NCBI RefSeq assembly: GCF_036588685.1
Contig: NC_086386.1
Coordinates: 16,016,931-16,080,930, forward strand
Source of the DNA: Mytilus trossulus
Taxonomy: Eukaryota > Mollusca > Bivalvia > Mytilida > Mytilidae
Reading direction: 5' to 3'
Length of the DNA stretch: 64,000 nt
Positions 1 through 12,029 of the stretch are shown piece by piece. A program made the translations under genes and the position numbers. Position 1 is the first letter of the stretch. Each line of letters starts with the position of its first letter. The notes beneath the pieces are model-generated. The model worked only from the letters and a program-made list of their open reading frames with translations, made no database searches and had not been told where the DNA came from.

Positions 1-720
1 TTGGTCTATTGTGGATAGTTGTCTCATTGACAATCACACCACATCTTTTTTATATTGTCTAATTTAAAACTGAAATTAACACAAACTTATTTCTGAAGAT
101 GTATAATTTAAAAATGTATTCTGTTTGTATTATGAACTATGTTGTAATTAATATTGTGTATAATATGCTCCTGTTACGTAGTCCTCTGCGGCTGAGTTTT
201 TTTTAAATAGATTTCAAAATATAGAAACACATTCGTTTCAAAGTTGACATCGCAATGATGAGTGTGGTAACGTTTTTTCAAGAAGACTACGACTGACGAT
301 GGACGTCAAGTGATGAGCAAAGCAAAAAACAAAAACAAAAACGATGAGCCTAAAACTAATCATGCATTCAATAAAAGCAAAAACCCATCTTTTTATTGTT
401 TTTCTATTTTTTATGACAAACGCTGAAAGAACAATGGGATATTCCTAATTTACTTTGTTATTTCGTTTTCAGCTTTGATTACATGGGTCTGTTGTAATAC
501 AATTTAGAATATTTTGATAGCATGGCATTGCAACAACAAATTTTAGAATTGACTTTCACTCAAATCAGGAAAATTCTTAATAGTCACTGGTCATTATTAG
601 TCTCCAAAGCAACCCACCCTCCCAATATACTAGAACTGAATATACCGAAACTGGTGCACGACTTTGCCGTTGTGTCTGTTGCTGGTTTAATCTTCTTACT
701 GCCATAACAGTCAATTCTAC
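1..720. other. Intergenic, with an interspersed-repeat 3' tail at its start
   Basis: Bases 1-60 match the tail of a repeat seen again near 29.16-29.21 kb and 40.89-40.95 kb (a 'tgtctcattg' stretch followed by 'accacat'). The rest is AT-rich. The short open frame near 522-707 has no recognisable domain and no splice context, so I do not call a gene. Confidence 0.5.
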
Positions 721-726
721 AAAATA

Positions 727-1190
727 ATAAACCAGAAATTCAATGCCAATTTTAAATGATGAGTCTAATGTAGACGAAACGCGCGTATGGCTTATTAAAT
801 TATAATGATGGTACCTTTGATAACTATTTACACCACTGGGTCGATGCCACTGCTGGTGGAATTTTCGTCCCCAAGGGTATCACCAGCCTAATAGTCAGCA
901 CTTCGGTGTTGACATGCAAATCAATTATATGGTCATTTTTATATATTTCCTGATACAAAACTTTGAGTTTAAAAAAACTAAGGATTTTCTTATCCTAGGA
1001 ATAGATTACCTCAGCTAATTTGTGCACAACCTTTTGCAATTTGGATCCTGAATGCTCTTCAACTTTGTACTTAATTTGCTTTACAACTGTTTTGATCTGA
1101 GCGTCACTGAAGAGTCTTATGTAGTCGAAACGCGTGTCTGGCGTATTAAATTATAATCCTGGTACCTTTGATTACTACTAGTATTTAATT
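727..1190 (+). mobile_element. Retrozyme-like unit with two decayed hammerhead motifs in direct repeat
   Basis: Two related hammerhead-like motifs (about 750-793 and 1101-1144) lie in direct orientation. Their predicted cleavage positions (after about 787 and 1138) are 351 nt apart. Both are followed by the same flank, 'ttaaattataat' and then 'ggtaccttt'. A direct repeat of hammerheads around a non-coding body of 300-400 nt is the layout of a retrozyme, the small non-autonomous retroelement that moves through circular RNA. The first motif has lost the first core base and stem I. The second has CUGAAGA in the core and one stem II mismatch. A related body lies at 22.29-22.69 kb. The retrozyme call is inference from layout. 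Confidence 0.6.
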
Positions 1191-2035
1191 TCGTATCTAT
1201 AATTTCATTCTAAATATCACTCACGTCTAGATAATTTTAGAACTTAAATGAGATCGTTGGTGTATAAATATTAAAGTTTATCGATGAAAGCTGCTGGAAT
1301 TGCACATTTATCGGTGTTAATCATGTACGATATTTTCCAAAATGGAGAAATATCGTTACACATGAGTTACAATGGTGGAATCTGTTTTTCTGATGAGTTT
1401 TATCCTTCCTTTTCAAAGATTTGAGGAAAGTTGTGTACTTTTGATGTGACGTTATCAGGTATGGTCGCTTTTTTCACGTCACAATAAAAATATTCAGAAG
1501 AAAACAAGAAAACTTAGCGTCACAATGAATTTTCAACAAATTATTTGCCTAGAACAGATTTTTTTACTAGTGAGGAGAAACATTTTTCTCACCCGGTCAG
1601 GAAATTTAATAAAAGCAAACAAAATAGAGAAAGTTAAATAACAGGAGAATGGTATTTTTCTTTATCATCATGTCCTTTTTCATCAGCCAGTTGTACAAAT
1701 GATATGAATTGTCAAGCAATGGGAATACCCATTTACAAATGTCACCTAATTTGTTTTTACTCTGTGCTCAGTCCAACAGACTGGATTTTCTTCGCCAGTT
1801 CTGAGACAGATAAAATCATTGTGGAAAAGCATCCAAAATTGTGTTTCGCTTTGCTTATTAGAAGTCAATATGCATAATCTCTGCCACAAAAAGAAAGTTT
1901 GTTTTTTTAGGGTAGATATCGCAAATTATTTCCCACACAACTTCCTAACACTGTTCATCTTTTGCTGGTAAAAGTGCGTAAGTTAGAGGTACGTAGTTTC
2001 TATTTTTACATCCTTATGAATAGTTCTCAAAGGTA
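1190..2035. other. Intergenic, nothing recognised
   Basis: AT-rich DNA without a long open frame, tandem array or repeat that I can match elsewhere in the window. Confidence 0.5.
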
Positions 2036-2053
2036 CCAGGATAATAATTATGT

Positions 2054-2097
2054 ACGCCAGACGCGCGTTTCGTCTACATAAAACTCATCAGTGACGC
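2054..2097 (-). ncRNA. Hammerhead ribozyme motif, core intact
   Basis: Read on the minus strand, the parts come in order: GCGUCA (stem I 5' side), core CUGAUGA, a four-pair stem II GUUU/AGAC (one G-U pair) with loop UAUGU, core GAAA, a short stem III from the self-complementary ACGCGCGU, cleavage triplet GUC, then UGGCGU. That last block pairs with GCGUCA using two G-U wobbles. All conserved core positions of the type I hammerhead fold are present. The tiny stem III suggests it would cut best as a dimer, as in other short-stem-III hammerheads. Activity is not shown by sequence. Confidence 0.75.
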
Positions 2098-2197
2098 TCA
2101 TACTACCCTCGAAATTGTACACAAGAAACTAAAAGTATATTATACAAGACTAACAAAGGCTAGGTTGTTATCAAAAGTACCAGGATTATAATTAAGT

Positions 2198-2241
2198 ACG
2201 CCAGACGCGCGTTTCGTCTACATAAAACTCATCAGTGACGC
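2198..2241 (-). ncRNA. Hammerhead ribozyme motif, core intact, second copy
   Basis: It is identical in every core and stem element to the motif at 2054-2097, with its cleavage site 144 nt away. The flank on the 3' side in the minus sense ('attataatcctggtac') is also shared. The DNA between the two includes a fragment of another common repeat ('ttgtacacaagaaac'), so the pair is not a simple tandem copy of the 351-nt unit upstream. Confidence 0.75.
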
Positions 2242-2387
2242 TCATATAAAAAAATGTATAAAGCCAAACAAATACAAAGTTGAAGAACAGTATATAACTG
2301 ATAAATGTATTTCGGACGTGTTCCATCTTAAATATTGCAGTTATCACTATAAAAAAGATGTCCACAACAGACCAAAATGACACAGAT

Positions 2388-2900
2388 AATATTAAATATA
2401 GGTCACCGTACGGCCTTCAACAATGAGCAAAGCCCATACCGCATAGTCAGCTATAAAAGGCCCCGATAAGGCAGTGTAAACCAATTCAAACGAGAAAATT
2501 AACGGCCTTACTTATATAAAAAAAAAATGAACGAAAAAAAAATATGTAACACATGAACAAACGACAACCACTAAATTACAGGCTCCTGACTTGGGCAAGG
2601 CACATACACAAATAATGTGGCGGGGTGAAACATGTTAGCGGGATCCCAACCCTTTCCTAACTTGGGACAGAGGTATAACAGTACAACATAAGAACGAATT
2701 ATAAAAATCAGTGGAAAAAGGCTTAAATCATCAGATGGACAAAAATACAAGTGGACATAGCCGGGTACTTTAATATACATCCCGACACAAAAAGACACCA
2801 TGAACAGATCTGAGAGAACTCGCAGTTATCTGACAGCTAGTTCAAAGCCTCCAACAACTAATCGAAAATCATGCATCTAAGACTAAACTTAGACCTTCCA
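2388..2900 (-). mobile_element. Penelope-like element 3' tail, truncated
   Basis: On the minus strand this matches the 3' part of the reverse-transcriptase element at 13.08-13.56 kb plus 14.53-14.68 kb: the 'gttagtggctttgaactagctg' type stretch, the cysteine-poor tail frame, and the 'agctgactatgcggtatggg' end. Because no LINE interrupts it here, this copy gives the uninterrupted junction that shows where the LINE entered the copy at 13.56 kb. No RT domain remains in this fragment. Confidence 0.55.
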
Positions 2901-2999
2901 ATATGTATGACCAGTATCAACTTATCTATATCAAACTGTAAATGCAATTATGGTCAAATATAAAATCGGTGCAAATGAAAAAATGGATTTTTTTTTTAA

Positions 3000-3180
3000 A
3001 TCGTCGCAAATAAAGGCAACAGTAGTATACCGCTGTTCAAAACTCATAAATCCATGGACAAAAAACAAAATCGGGATAACAAACTAAAACCGAGGGAAAC
3101 GCATTAAATATAAGGGAGAACAACAACACCACTGCAATGTTACACACACAGAGACGGACCAAGCATCAATGTCATACGCC
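3000..3180. repeat. Interspersed repeat fragment
   Basis: It shares 'caacagtagtatac', 'gctgttc' and the later 'gaaaacgcat' type stretch with 19.29-19.44 kb, so it is a dispersed family. Coding content is not visible. Confidence 0.45.
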
Positions 3181-3680
3181 TATTTTTTAATATCACAAGA
3201 GCCATAACCTCTGAAAATGACAATTATCAATATTGAAATCGACATCCATTTTGTTCTTAATAAACACATATTTAAAATCTTAAAAGCTTTGGTTGAACGC
3301 TCCATGAGTTAAACCACGCACACGACTGGAAGCACCAATTTCTATCATTAAAAAATCACAACCCTTAAAAGAGAATGTGAAAATCGTTAATATCAAATTT
3401 GATCTCCATTTTGTAATCAGTGAATCAGTAAAAATATTTTAAAATATGAAAAGCTTTGGTTAAACAGTTGATGATGTTAAGCACGGACAGGACTGAAAAA
3501 ATCATCTTCAATCGTTTAGGAACTCGTGAACGATGAAAGTGAAAATTGTCAATAATGAACTTGAACTCCACTTTGTCATCAGTAACAGCATATTAGATGT
3601 TTAAAAAACGTTTAGATGAAAAGTTAATGCACGGACACTGTTTGACAGCCGCCCGCCGTACATCTCTATACCAGAAACTG
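3180..3680. repeat. Degenerate tandem repeat, about 162 bp x 3
   Basis: The block 'tcaatattgaaat' followed by 'ctccattttgt' recurs at about 3217, 3378 and 3541 (spacing 161 and 163 bp). Each is followed by an 'aaaagctttggttgaac' type stretch and a 'gcacggacac' type stretch. Unit length near 160 bp is common for bivalve satellites and Helitron-associated arrays, but I cannot assign a family from memory. Confidence 0.5.
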
Positions 3681-4540
3681 GTTTTTCCTTTTGAAATCCT
3701 GTTGAAATAATCTACTTCCCATAGGTTTATGTGATTTTGGTAATCCGTGTATGAAGAAAGATTTCGACAGCCAACTGGGTACATTAGTTAAATGTTCAAC
3801 AATACAGGTGCAACATATGTAACAGGATCAGCTTAACATTAAGGAGATCGGGCAATCGCCATTTGCATGGATTCGTTTTACTCAGTCGTTAGTTTCTCAT
3901 ATTGTGTTTGCATACTGCTATTTTTTTCATGATATATTTGTTTCTTGCAATGGCATTGTCAGTATGTTTTCGACTTACAAGTTTGAATACTCCTTTGGAA
4001 TCTTTCGCCTCTCTTTTATAGGGGCATGGTGTAACTTGGTGTACTCATGTATATACTGGCAATACCATTTATTCATCAGATAGGTAGTTCTAAAAGAAAG
4101 CTAATGAAGTTTTTTCGCAAATTCTTGAAGAAATAGGCTCTTGTTAATGTTAAAATGACATTAGGAGTAGAAAACGTTTAATGCGACAAGTAATAAGAAC
4201 TTATTGTTTATTCCTTCGTATTATTGAACACAACCTTCTCTGCAATTAGAGAAAATGGTTCAAAAGAGCTAGTTAATTTGGGGAAACATGCGTACACATA
4301 AATACAGATTTTACATGTTATTATATTTTGTGCTAATTATTTATGTTCTCTATATGTATCTTATGTTCTTTACCCATAGGTCTTTTGGCAGATACCAAAT
4401 TTATAATACTTCCTTTCACTGTCAGGGACCCACAACCTTATAAAAGTACTTATCTGTCAAACTTTTCCAAGATGGTGACCCCTGAGGTAAAATATTGATT
4501 TAATGCTTTCTTGTACTCTATTAAAGGTAACCACAACCAA
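3680..4540. other. Intergenic with a minor repeat scrap
   Basis: A short stretch near 3945-4015 ('atggcattgtcagt', 'gttttcgact') matches the repeat tail also seen at 9.66-9.73 kb and 59.49-59.52 kb. Nothing else is recognised. Confidence 0.4.
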
Positions 4541-4544
4541 TATA

Positions 4545-4628
4545 GACTTGTTGGTGACCTTCTGCTGTTGTTTTTTTATTTTGGTCGGGTTGTTGTCTCT
4601 TTGACACATTCCCCATTTCCATTCTCAA
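4545..4628 (+). repeat. R1 repeat, 3' end only
   Basis: It contains 'ggtcgggttgttgtctct', 'cacattcccc' and 'attctcaattttac', the 3' end in sense orientation of the R1 family listed at 34.86-35.34 kb and elsewhere. Confidence 0.6.
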
Positions 4629-4924
4629 TTTTACCAGTACTATACTGTCTAATTAAATATATCATTACTGTCTTGTATGGTGGGTAGTCTCACTTGTTTT
4701 GTATATGTCAAGTCTTAAGTGAATTATATCAAATGATCGTTTTTCAAATATTCAATAAAAAGATTAATTTAATTTTAGAATCGTGCAACAGCTGTTCTGG
4801 AAAATATAATAAATAATCCGACAAATGTTGTTTTGATTGTACTACAAAAATCATCAAATAATCATTGAAATATTTCTTACATTGTATTGATGTCATCTCG
4901 TTATTAATCAATAAAAAAGATTTA

Positions 4925-5150
4925 TATAAAATAGGGGGGGGGGAGGAATTCGATAGGGGACCTTATTCCGAAATCACGGTCTTAAAAGCATGCAATCTCG
5001 AGGTCCCGAATTCAAAAAGTCCCGACATCCCGAACATCGTAAAAATAAATCCTGGATCTCAAAAGGGTCAATCTCGAAATCCCGAGTTTAAGAACCCCTG
5101 ATCCCAACGTCCCGGAAGAGGTCCAGTCCCCTCATAAAATCAGATAAACT
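4925..5150. repeat. Imperfect short repeat rich in 'tcccga'
   Basis: After a run of G, the motif 'tcccga' and close variants ('tctcga', 'tcccaa', 'tcccgg') recurs about every 15-25 bp. Open frames across it have no domain. Confidence 0.4.
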
Positions 5151-5159
5151 ATACAAGAT

Positions 5160-7190
5160 ATATTGTGGGATATTGTCGACTGTGAGTCATTGCCATTTCA
5201 CACTGTTAAAAAAGATCTTGAAATATGTCAAATACCCGTATATAAAAATATGTATAAAAATATATTTAGATTAAAGTTATTTAATGAACTTCCTGTTCAT
5301 GAAAATCGATTTTTCGCCTTAGTGTCTGTATATGACTTTCTGAAAATGTTTAATGGGTCAAACGTTGGAATAAAAAACCTAATAATATATTTCATGTGTA
5401 AATGTACAAAGTCTGCACAAATAAGCTTTACTCACAATGTTGTTTTTTCTCTTCAAATGAAAGTAAAAAAACTAGCAAGTTGATGTCGTAGTCCGTGTCT
5501 GTGAATATATCAGATCACGTGATGTGGGAAATGAAAGATGGGTCAATATGAAAATGACGTCATATGATGGTATGGTATTCTAAAACGATAATTGATAATT
5601 TCTGAGAACTTTTTAAAGGAGAATCAATAAAAATACTCGTGTATGTAAAATTTTCAAGGAATTAAATATAGTTTTGACCAAAAATGAATATATAAATATT
5701 TTTCGGTTATAATTATTTACATAAATTAATATTATAATATAATAAATATTATAACTGTAATACCAATAGAAAGATACTGTTTGCATGGGCCATCATATGG
5801 TTTATTCACATTTCTCCAACATTTGATACTAAGACTGCAACAACATTATAATAAGGAGGTGGTTTTAGGGACTCACATTTTGGTATTCACCTGCAATTCA
5901 CCTTAACTAAAATAGTATAAAACGGGGCATTCTTTTATATAGATAAAAATATGATCAAGACATATTTATTTTATTTTTTACAATAATTGTTTTTTTTTAT
6001 ATAGTTTTGGTTGAATATATAACCAGAAATGTTACAAATTTGAAAAAAAAAAGTTATTCAACAAAATAAATCTATAAATAAATAGCAAACTTCAAACATG
6101 TCTTTTTCAACTTTGAAAATTCATAAAAATAAATCAGATTAAAAAAAGATAAAAAAATTATCAAAAATAATATAAAAAATCAAAATGTTCACTGACTTTC
6201 AAATTTTATAATTTATCATATTTTATTGACACTTTTAGTATTTGTTTTATGTATATATTCTAATTTTAAAAAAAACCGTGAAACAAAGAAGGTTTATGTT
6301 GAAACATGTATGTATATAATCATGGAAAGGCTGCTGATATATATATCATCTACCGGGTCATTCTGTCTTTATATCATCCTACCAGCAACATTGCCTTTAT
6401 ACGAACTGAAGTCAATGTTCTTAACATCTTGTTAAGGCATATGGAATAGTCAGTCGAAGATATCTTAGTTAAAGAAAAAAAGATTAAATACGAATTGGGT
6501 ATATAAAAACGTAGGGAAATTAACCGTAGGAACTTACTGGTTGAATTTGGAGCTACAATCGTTTTCCGTTTGTCCAACAAGCTTTTGACAATTATTGCAA
6601 GCCGTCTAAGAAAATTAGATATATTACATTTTTTATATTAAGCAGATTCTAATTCTCTCAGCACACAAGATTTTTATTAATAATCACGATAACAAAATCG
6701 TAATAAATTATTCATTATTAAGAAAATAGAGGGAAAAAGATGAATACCAATTTAAATTATTTATATCGACTTTAAAATCGACGTTTTTCAATTATATATA
6801 AAAGCCAATTTAAAATAAGCAAAACATAGTTTGGCAATATTTAACAATTCATTTGAAAACATTATTTTAACCCTTTAAATAGTTTTATAGTTAAGAACTG
6901 AGACAGGTGAAGTAAGTTAAATATCAATATGCCAGTCCTTAAGAGGAACCCTTAGTCCCTAATGATGTTTAGTCTAATAATCGAATGTTGGAGAAATCTG
7001 AAACATGCTAATCATCTGTTATGTCTGCTTTGACTGACTTACAGTGATGAAGCATCGGATTTTGTTAAAATAATATACAATAAAGGTGTTTTACACTCAA
7101 ACGCTTGTCCTTCCATTCAAACGTGCCCGACAGCACACATGTCAAATCCTCAAAATGCGCTTGGTCGACGTCAATAGAATCCAAACATGT
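5160..7190. other. Long AT-rich stretch, no supported gene
   Basis: An open frame at about 5163-5483 (106 codons from a non-ATG start) has no recognisable domain, and its lysine- and asparagine-rich composition reflects the AT-rich DNA. The rest has homopolymer-rich segments and no matched repeat. Confidence 0.4.
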
Positions 7191-7204
7191 CTATGAGTAT
7201 ATAC

Positions 7205-7345
7205 AAAAGAAAATGGGATATGATTGCCAATGAGACAACTCTTCACAATAGACACAGACATTATTAACTATAGCTCACCGTACCGCCTAAAGGCCTGAAA
7301 TAACAAATGTAAAACGATTCAAATGAAAACAAACAACAAATATAA
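7205..7345 (-). repeat. Interspersed repeat 3' tail fragment
   Basis: It carries 'gccaatgagacaact', 'cacagacatt' and 'agctcaccgta', which match (minus sense) the tail of the Penelope-like 3' family at 2.39 kb and 14.53 kb. Confidence 0.5.
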
Positions 7346-8044
7346 TTTGCCTAATTTATGTACAGTTTATTTTATGAATTAGATTGTTTTTGACACTGAA
7401 ATATGTGACTTCACCTACGTCCAATAATGTCCAACTACACCTAACGTGTTAACTGAAATCGCTTTCATGTTCATGATTTTGAAACATATCAAGACAGTAA
7501 AAGTTAAGGAACAGATCTTGTTTCATACGTAAATTGCTGTTTAAATAATGAAAAGAAACATGTTATCAATTAACACAAAATTACCTCAAGGCCTAGGGAT
7601 TGTATCCGTAAATATTTAGTTGTGAAGGAACTCCTAGTTGAGATTTGTTTCTGATAATCTGTTATTTGTTTAAAACCAAGTCCATTTTCTTTGTTTTTAG
7701 TGTATTTTAAATAGAAAGGATCGACTACTTGTATATGGCAATTTTAAAAGAGATAAATGTGGTACGTCAGTCATTTCGATAGATTTGTTTCAATAGCATC
7801 TACATATTGAGTTTCTCATACTGAGTGTACATAGGTTGTATTATAAAAAACGGAAATTCGTGATGCTCATTAAATGAATAAAACAAGGTGAAAATCAAGG
7901 TTTATTGTGTCTCTCCTTTTGTGATAAAATATTCATTTGAGTAAAAATGATTAATTCTCATCTTATCATGAACTGTAAACTCTGCACGGTTCACGTCTTT
8001 AGACATTTTTGACTATCGGAGTTACACCTTGAGTTTTTACTGAA

Positions 8045-8245
8045 GCTACTGCTGAGCATTGAAAAAAAAAGTAAAATCACAAAAATTCTGAACTTCGCGT
8101 ATAATTCAATCCGAAAGTTCTTAATCACATAGTAAAATAAAATGACAAATCACATCAAACGAATGAACAACAACTGTTATATTCCTGACTTGGAAGTAAT
8201 TTTTCAAATGTTGAAAATGGTGGATTGAACCTGGTTTTATAGCGC
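8045..8245. repeat. R2 repeat copy
   Basis: This is one of at least six copies of a family marked by 'aaaatcacaaaaat', 'tccgaaagt', 'acacatcaaacgaatg' and 'atggtggattgaacctgg'. Other copies are near 22.06, 49.36, 50.60, 56.39 and 58.75 kb. Confidence 0.55.
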
Positions 8246-8989
8246 TTAACCTCTCTAATTTAATTTATACAAAATTATCAGAAAGGATCCTGAATATGTT
8301 TAAATTTCATTTGTTCCTTGTTTGCATTGTGTTTTGTTAATATTTTTTATGATAAATTTATTTCTGTTTGACGTGATGATATTTTAATCTTATTTTAATT
8401 GTCTGTTGTTTTTTACTGAATCTTTTCTTTGGTAATCTGTTATGTAATAGGGAAATCTGTGTTAACACCTGAGTAAACATCCGACCTCATATCGTATTAA
8501 AAATTTCTTTGACCTAACATAAACCATCCTGATGTATCAATAATAAATGTGTCAGTGAGCAAAATCCTCAAAGTCACACACAATGAGTTCATAGTAATTT
8601 CATAGTAATTTAAATATTTTAATTACCCCTGATTTCTTTCAGAACGCACCATTTGAACTCATGATATATAACATTAAGGATTAAGTGTTCAAATTATAAT
8701 CAACCTAAGTTTTTCTACTATAACTAGTACGTAAATACCTGGGAAATGTTGTGAAGCAATGCTATTGGTATCCATGTTTGAATTAAACATAAATCATAGT
8801 TATAATAACTTTTATTTATATATAAATATACATCACAATCATAATCCTTGAGGAACCTACTCAGCTAAAATATTAAATGTTTTGCTCCATGACTAAACCA
8901 AGAGCCTAGCTATGTGCATACTGAAAAGTAGCAAAGTATAAACCCCTGGCTGGACATCATTCCATCCAATTGGAACGATGGTTTAAAAA

Positions 8990-9095
8990 TGAATGCATGA
9001 GGCTATCAGGGATCCTATGAGGCTATCATGTCTATGAGGCTATGAGGAAGCCTATAATGAGACAATGAGGAAGCATATAAAGAGGAAGTCTAGTA
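8990..9095. repeat. Low-order repeat of 'atgaggctat'
   Basis: The motif 'atgaggctat' and variants ('atgaggaagc', 'atgagacaat') recur about seven times within 100 bp. It is a cryptic simple repeat. Confidence 0.45.
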
Positions 9096-11140
9096 GTGTT
9101 GATGTTGAAATAGTGTTGGAATTAATTTGTATGAAATTTGACAGTTCATCCTCAGAAATTCTTGGGGGATGAGTAAAACTTTTGAAACAACCACTGGTAA
9201 AATTTCATAAATGTCCATAAGACAGATGGTAACAGCTCAGTGTCCTCAAGGATTATGATAGGTTTTGTTAAAAAGTAAACTTCTTAAAAAAAATCAACTG
9301 TTGACCATCACTTAATAGTGTAATCTGTAGAAGTATACTGCAACATACATGTTAGTATCATACAGTATGTTACAGTATGAACATGATAATGGAAACGTAT
9401 GATCAGAGGACTTATTATGTAACTGGGGTGAATAAATGAATTTTATTTCTCATTAACTTCACATTTCACAGTCAAAGGTCACAGAGGAAAATTTGTGAGG
9501 TAATTTTAATGACACTTTTGGGAAGAGGGGTTGCTTATTTCCACGTAGTTGACAAGTCTGATCAATAACATACAGAAATACAGAATAATAACTATGGTTA
9601 ATTCTAACAGTCTTTAGTTTTCTATTGTTAGCTTGTGGTTGTATGCTTGTGTATTTTTTTACTATGGCGTTGTCAGTTTGTTTTCGACTTGTATGTTTCA
9701 ATATAAGTTTGATAACTTTTGCCTCTTTTTTGAAAGCAAGTCCATGAAGCCTTAATATAGAAAATAAATTTAAAATCAACAATTTTCTTTAATAAAACAA
9801 TACAACTTCAGTACTAATTGCTGCTTGTTTAAGTATATTTTAAAATATAAACATGTTTTCGTTAAATAAGTAACACATAATGATTTTAATATATATCGAT
9901 TCCTCCCAAAATATTTTTTAATAACAGAAGTACAACTTTCTAACTTCTTCAGAAAAGTAGTCGTATCGAGAAACTTAGTACAGAGTTTTAGATAAAATCG
10001 TATTTTTACGAGTTTCTTATAAAAAAATCAAATACGAATAAATTTGTACTCAGGTAATCCCAATACAAAAACATATTATTTGAAAAGGATGAGGTTGTAG
10101 CAAATCATAAGTCCTTCATGATTTCAAGAAATATTACATTGAACAGCAAACCTTAAGACTTACTTTGTTTATATTCGATACCTATGCATCACAAAAAATC
10201 AGTACAAACAACGATTCATTGCCGACTAAACTGCACGTTCTAGAAGGAACTGTCAATTTGATTGACAATAATCCAGTCCGCAGTGAAGGGGATTTTCAAA
10301 GTTTATTCACTTAGCGATATTAACCATATATGTATTCTAAACAAATGATGAAAAAATTCTTGATTATTTTAAATCTCGATCTGTCATTGAAATCAACGCT
10401 ATTCAAATGTTTGATTTTTCAACCTTGTACACCACCATGAACTATTTGAAAATGAGAAATCGTTAAAAGAAATGGTCTACAATGTTTTTCACTCTAAATA
10501 TGGTAGCATACACAACACAGGTGAAAAGATATCAGAATGCTACAGTTTCCATTTTATTTTATCATATTTGTTGAATAGGGAGGGACTTTTTCCAAAAAAA
10601 AAATATTTGTGTTCCAAATCCAGAAGATAAAGAAACCAAATTATTAAATTCACATTCAGACAAAATGATGATATCCTTTCCATTATTGCTTTTTTCTGAT
10701 GTCAGTACCAGAATCTTTGACAAATGAAACGATTTTATAATTTCCCCCACATCCATAGCATTATCCCAACTTCACTTACATATGCCAAATATATTTCCAA
10801 ACTAATTCGGTATTCAAGGAATTGCGGCTGCTAACAAAACTTAATATATCTTCATCAGTGTCTGAGTAGAAAGTTGATAAAACAGGCATGGTGTTCTCGA
10901 GGCTATCTTAGGATTAGGTCATGTCCTAAAACCATCTTAGGACAAGTCTTTGTCATAAGTTGTGTTCTCGAAGCTCTTTGAACTTAGGATAAATCGCATT
11001 TTCGTCCTAACTTTAGGAAATATAATTATGTGTCTTATGACCGTCCTATCTTTATCCTAACTTAATAAAGATTAAATTTCGCTTTTTGATAAATATTTTA
11101 CGTGAAAATGAACACGAAATGAAACGGACAACGGTTTATA

Positions 11141-11798
11141 CCAGGGGTGGTCTTAGGATTAGGATGTGTCTTAAGTCTATCTTATGACAAGTCTGTGTCC
11201 TAAGTCTTGTTTTCGAAGCTCTCTTAACTCATGGTTTATCTCATTTTTCGTCCTAACTTTAGGACACGCAATAAGGTGTCTTAAGAGCATCCTATCTTCA
11301 TCGTAGTTTAGTGAAGATTGGATTTCGCTTTTTGCTCATTATTTTACGTGAAAATGAACATGAAATGAAACGCACCACCGGTTGTTAACTCGTATGTAAA
11401 AAAATTGTGCATGATTTTAAACTTTGAACTTCGTGTATCACGATACGATTACACTATAAATTTAATTCTCATTTCAAAACCAATTGTTTACCAGTTTAAA
11501 TAACATTTTTTTTTATATAACTACATTGTTAATTATGCATTTATTTTTTAAATGTTTTTAAAAAGTTCGTAAACAATCTAATTATTATAAATAATTTCGT
11601 TATTAATAAATGTTTTATCAACAAATATCTTTAACGATTTAAAATTTCGACTTAGGATATGTTTAGGATGTCCTAACATAAGATTCGTCTGAGATAGCTT
11701 CGAGACACAACATAAGAGTGTCCTAAGTTGATCCTAAAATTGTTCTAAGATGTGTCTAAGGACGAATCTTAGGATACTTTCGAGAACACCATCCCTGG
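11141..11798. mobile_element. Inner copy of the same TIR family
   Basis: The ends are 'ccaggggtgg' and the inverse of 'ccagggatggtg', and the interior follows the same order as the outer copy ('cgtcctaactttaggac', 'ttacgtgaaaatgaacatg', 'gtgcatgattttaaac'). It sits inside the outer copy with 'tata' on both sides, a possible 4-bp target duplication, though this is low-complexity sequence. Confidence 0.65.
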
Positions 11799-12029
11799 TA
11801 TATAAAGAAAAAGTGCATGATTATAAACTTTGATGTTTCACGATACGATGACATTACACATTCAATTCTCATTTCAGTTTAAAGTCGATCTTTTTTTTTG
11901 TATATAATTTCATAATCATGATAATTACAAGTTTTCTTATTTAATGAAATGGTCGTTTGGTAAAGCTGAATGTAGAGACATTTGCTGCAACTAATTTAAA
12001 GCCTTCTTCTCTAATAAGAAAGGTAAATA

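Noticed and set aside
757..800. Active hammerhead at the first motif
   Set aside because: The first core base is A instead of C and stem I cannot pair, so it is listed only as a relic.
2571..2801. Minus-strand 76-codon frame, similar to one at 13266-13496 on plus
   Set aside because: It is the translated 3' tail of the Penelope-like repeat, not a separate gene.
5163..5483. 106-codon frame
   Set aside because: No ATG at its start, no domain, composition matches the AT-rich background.
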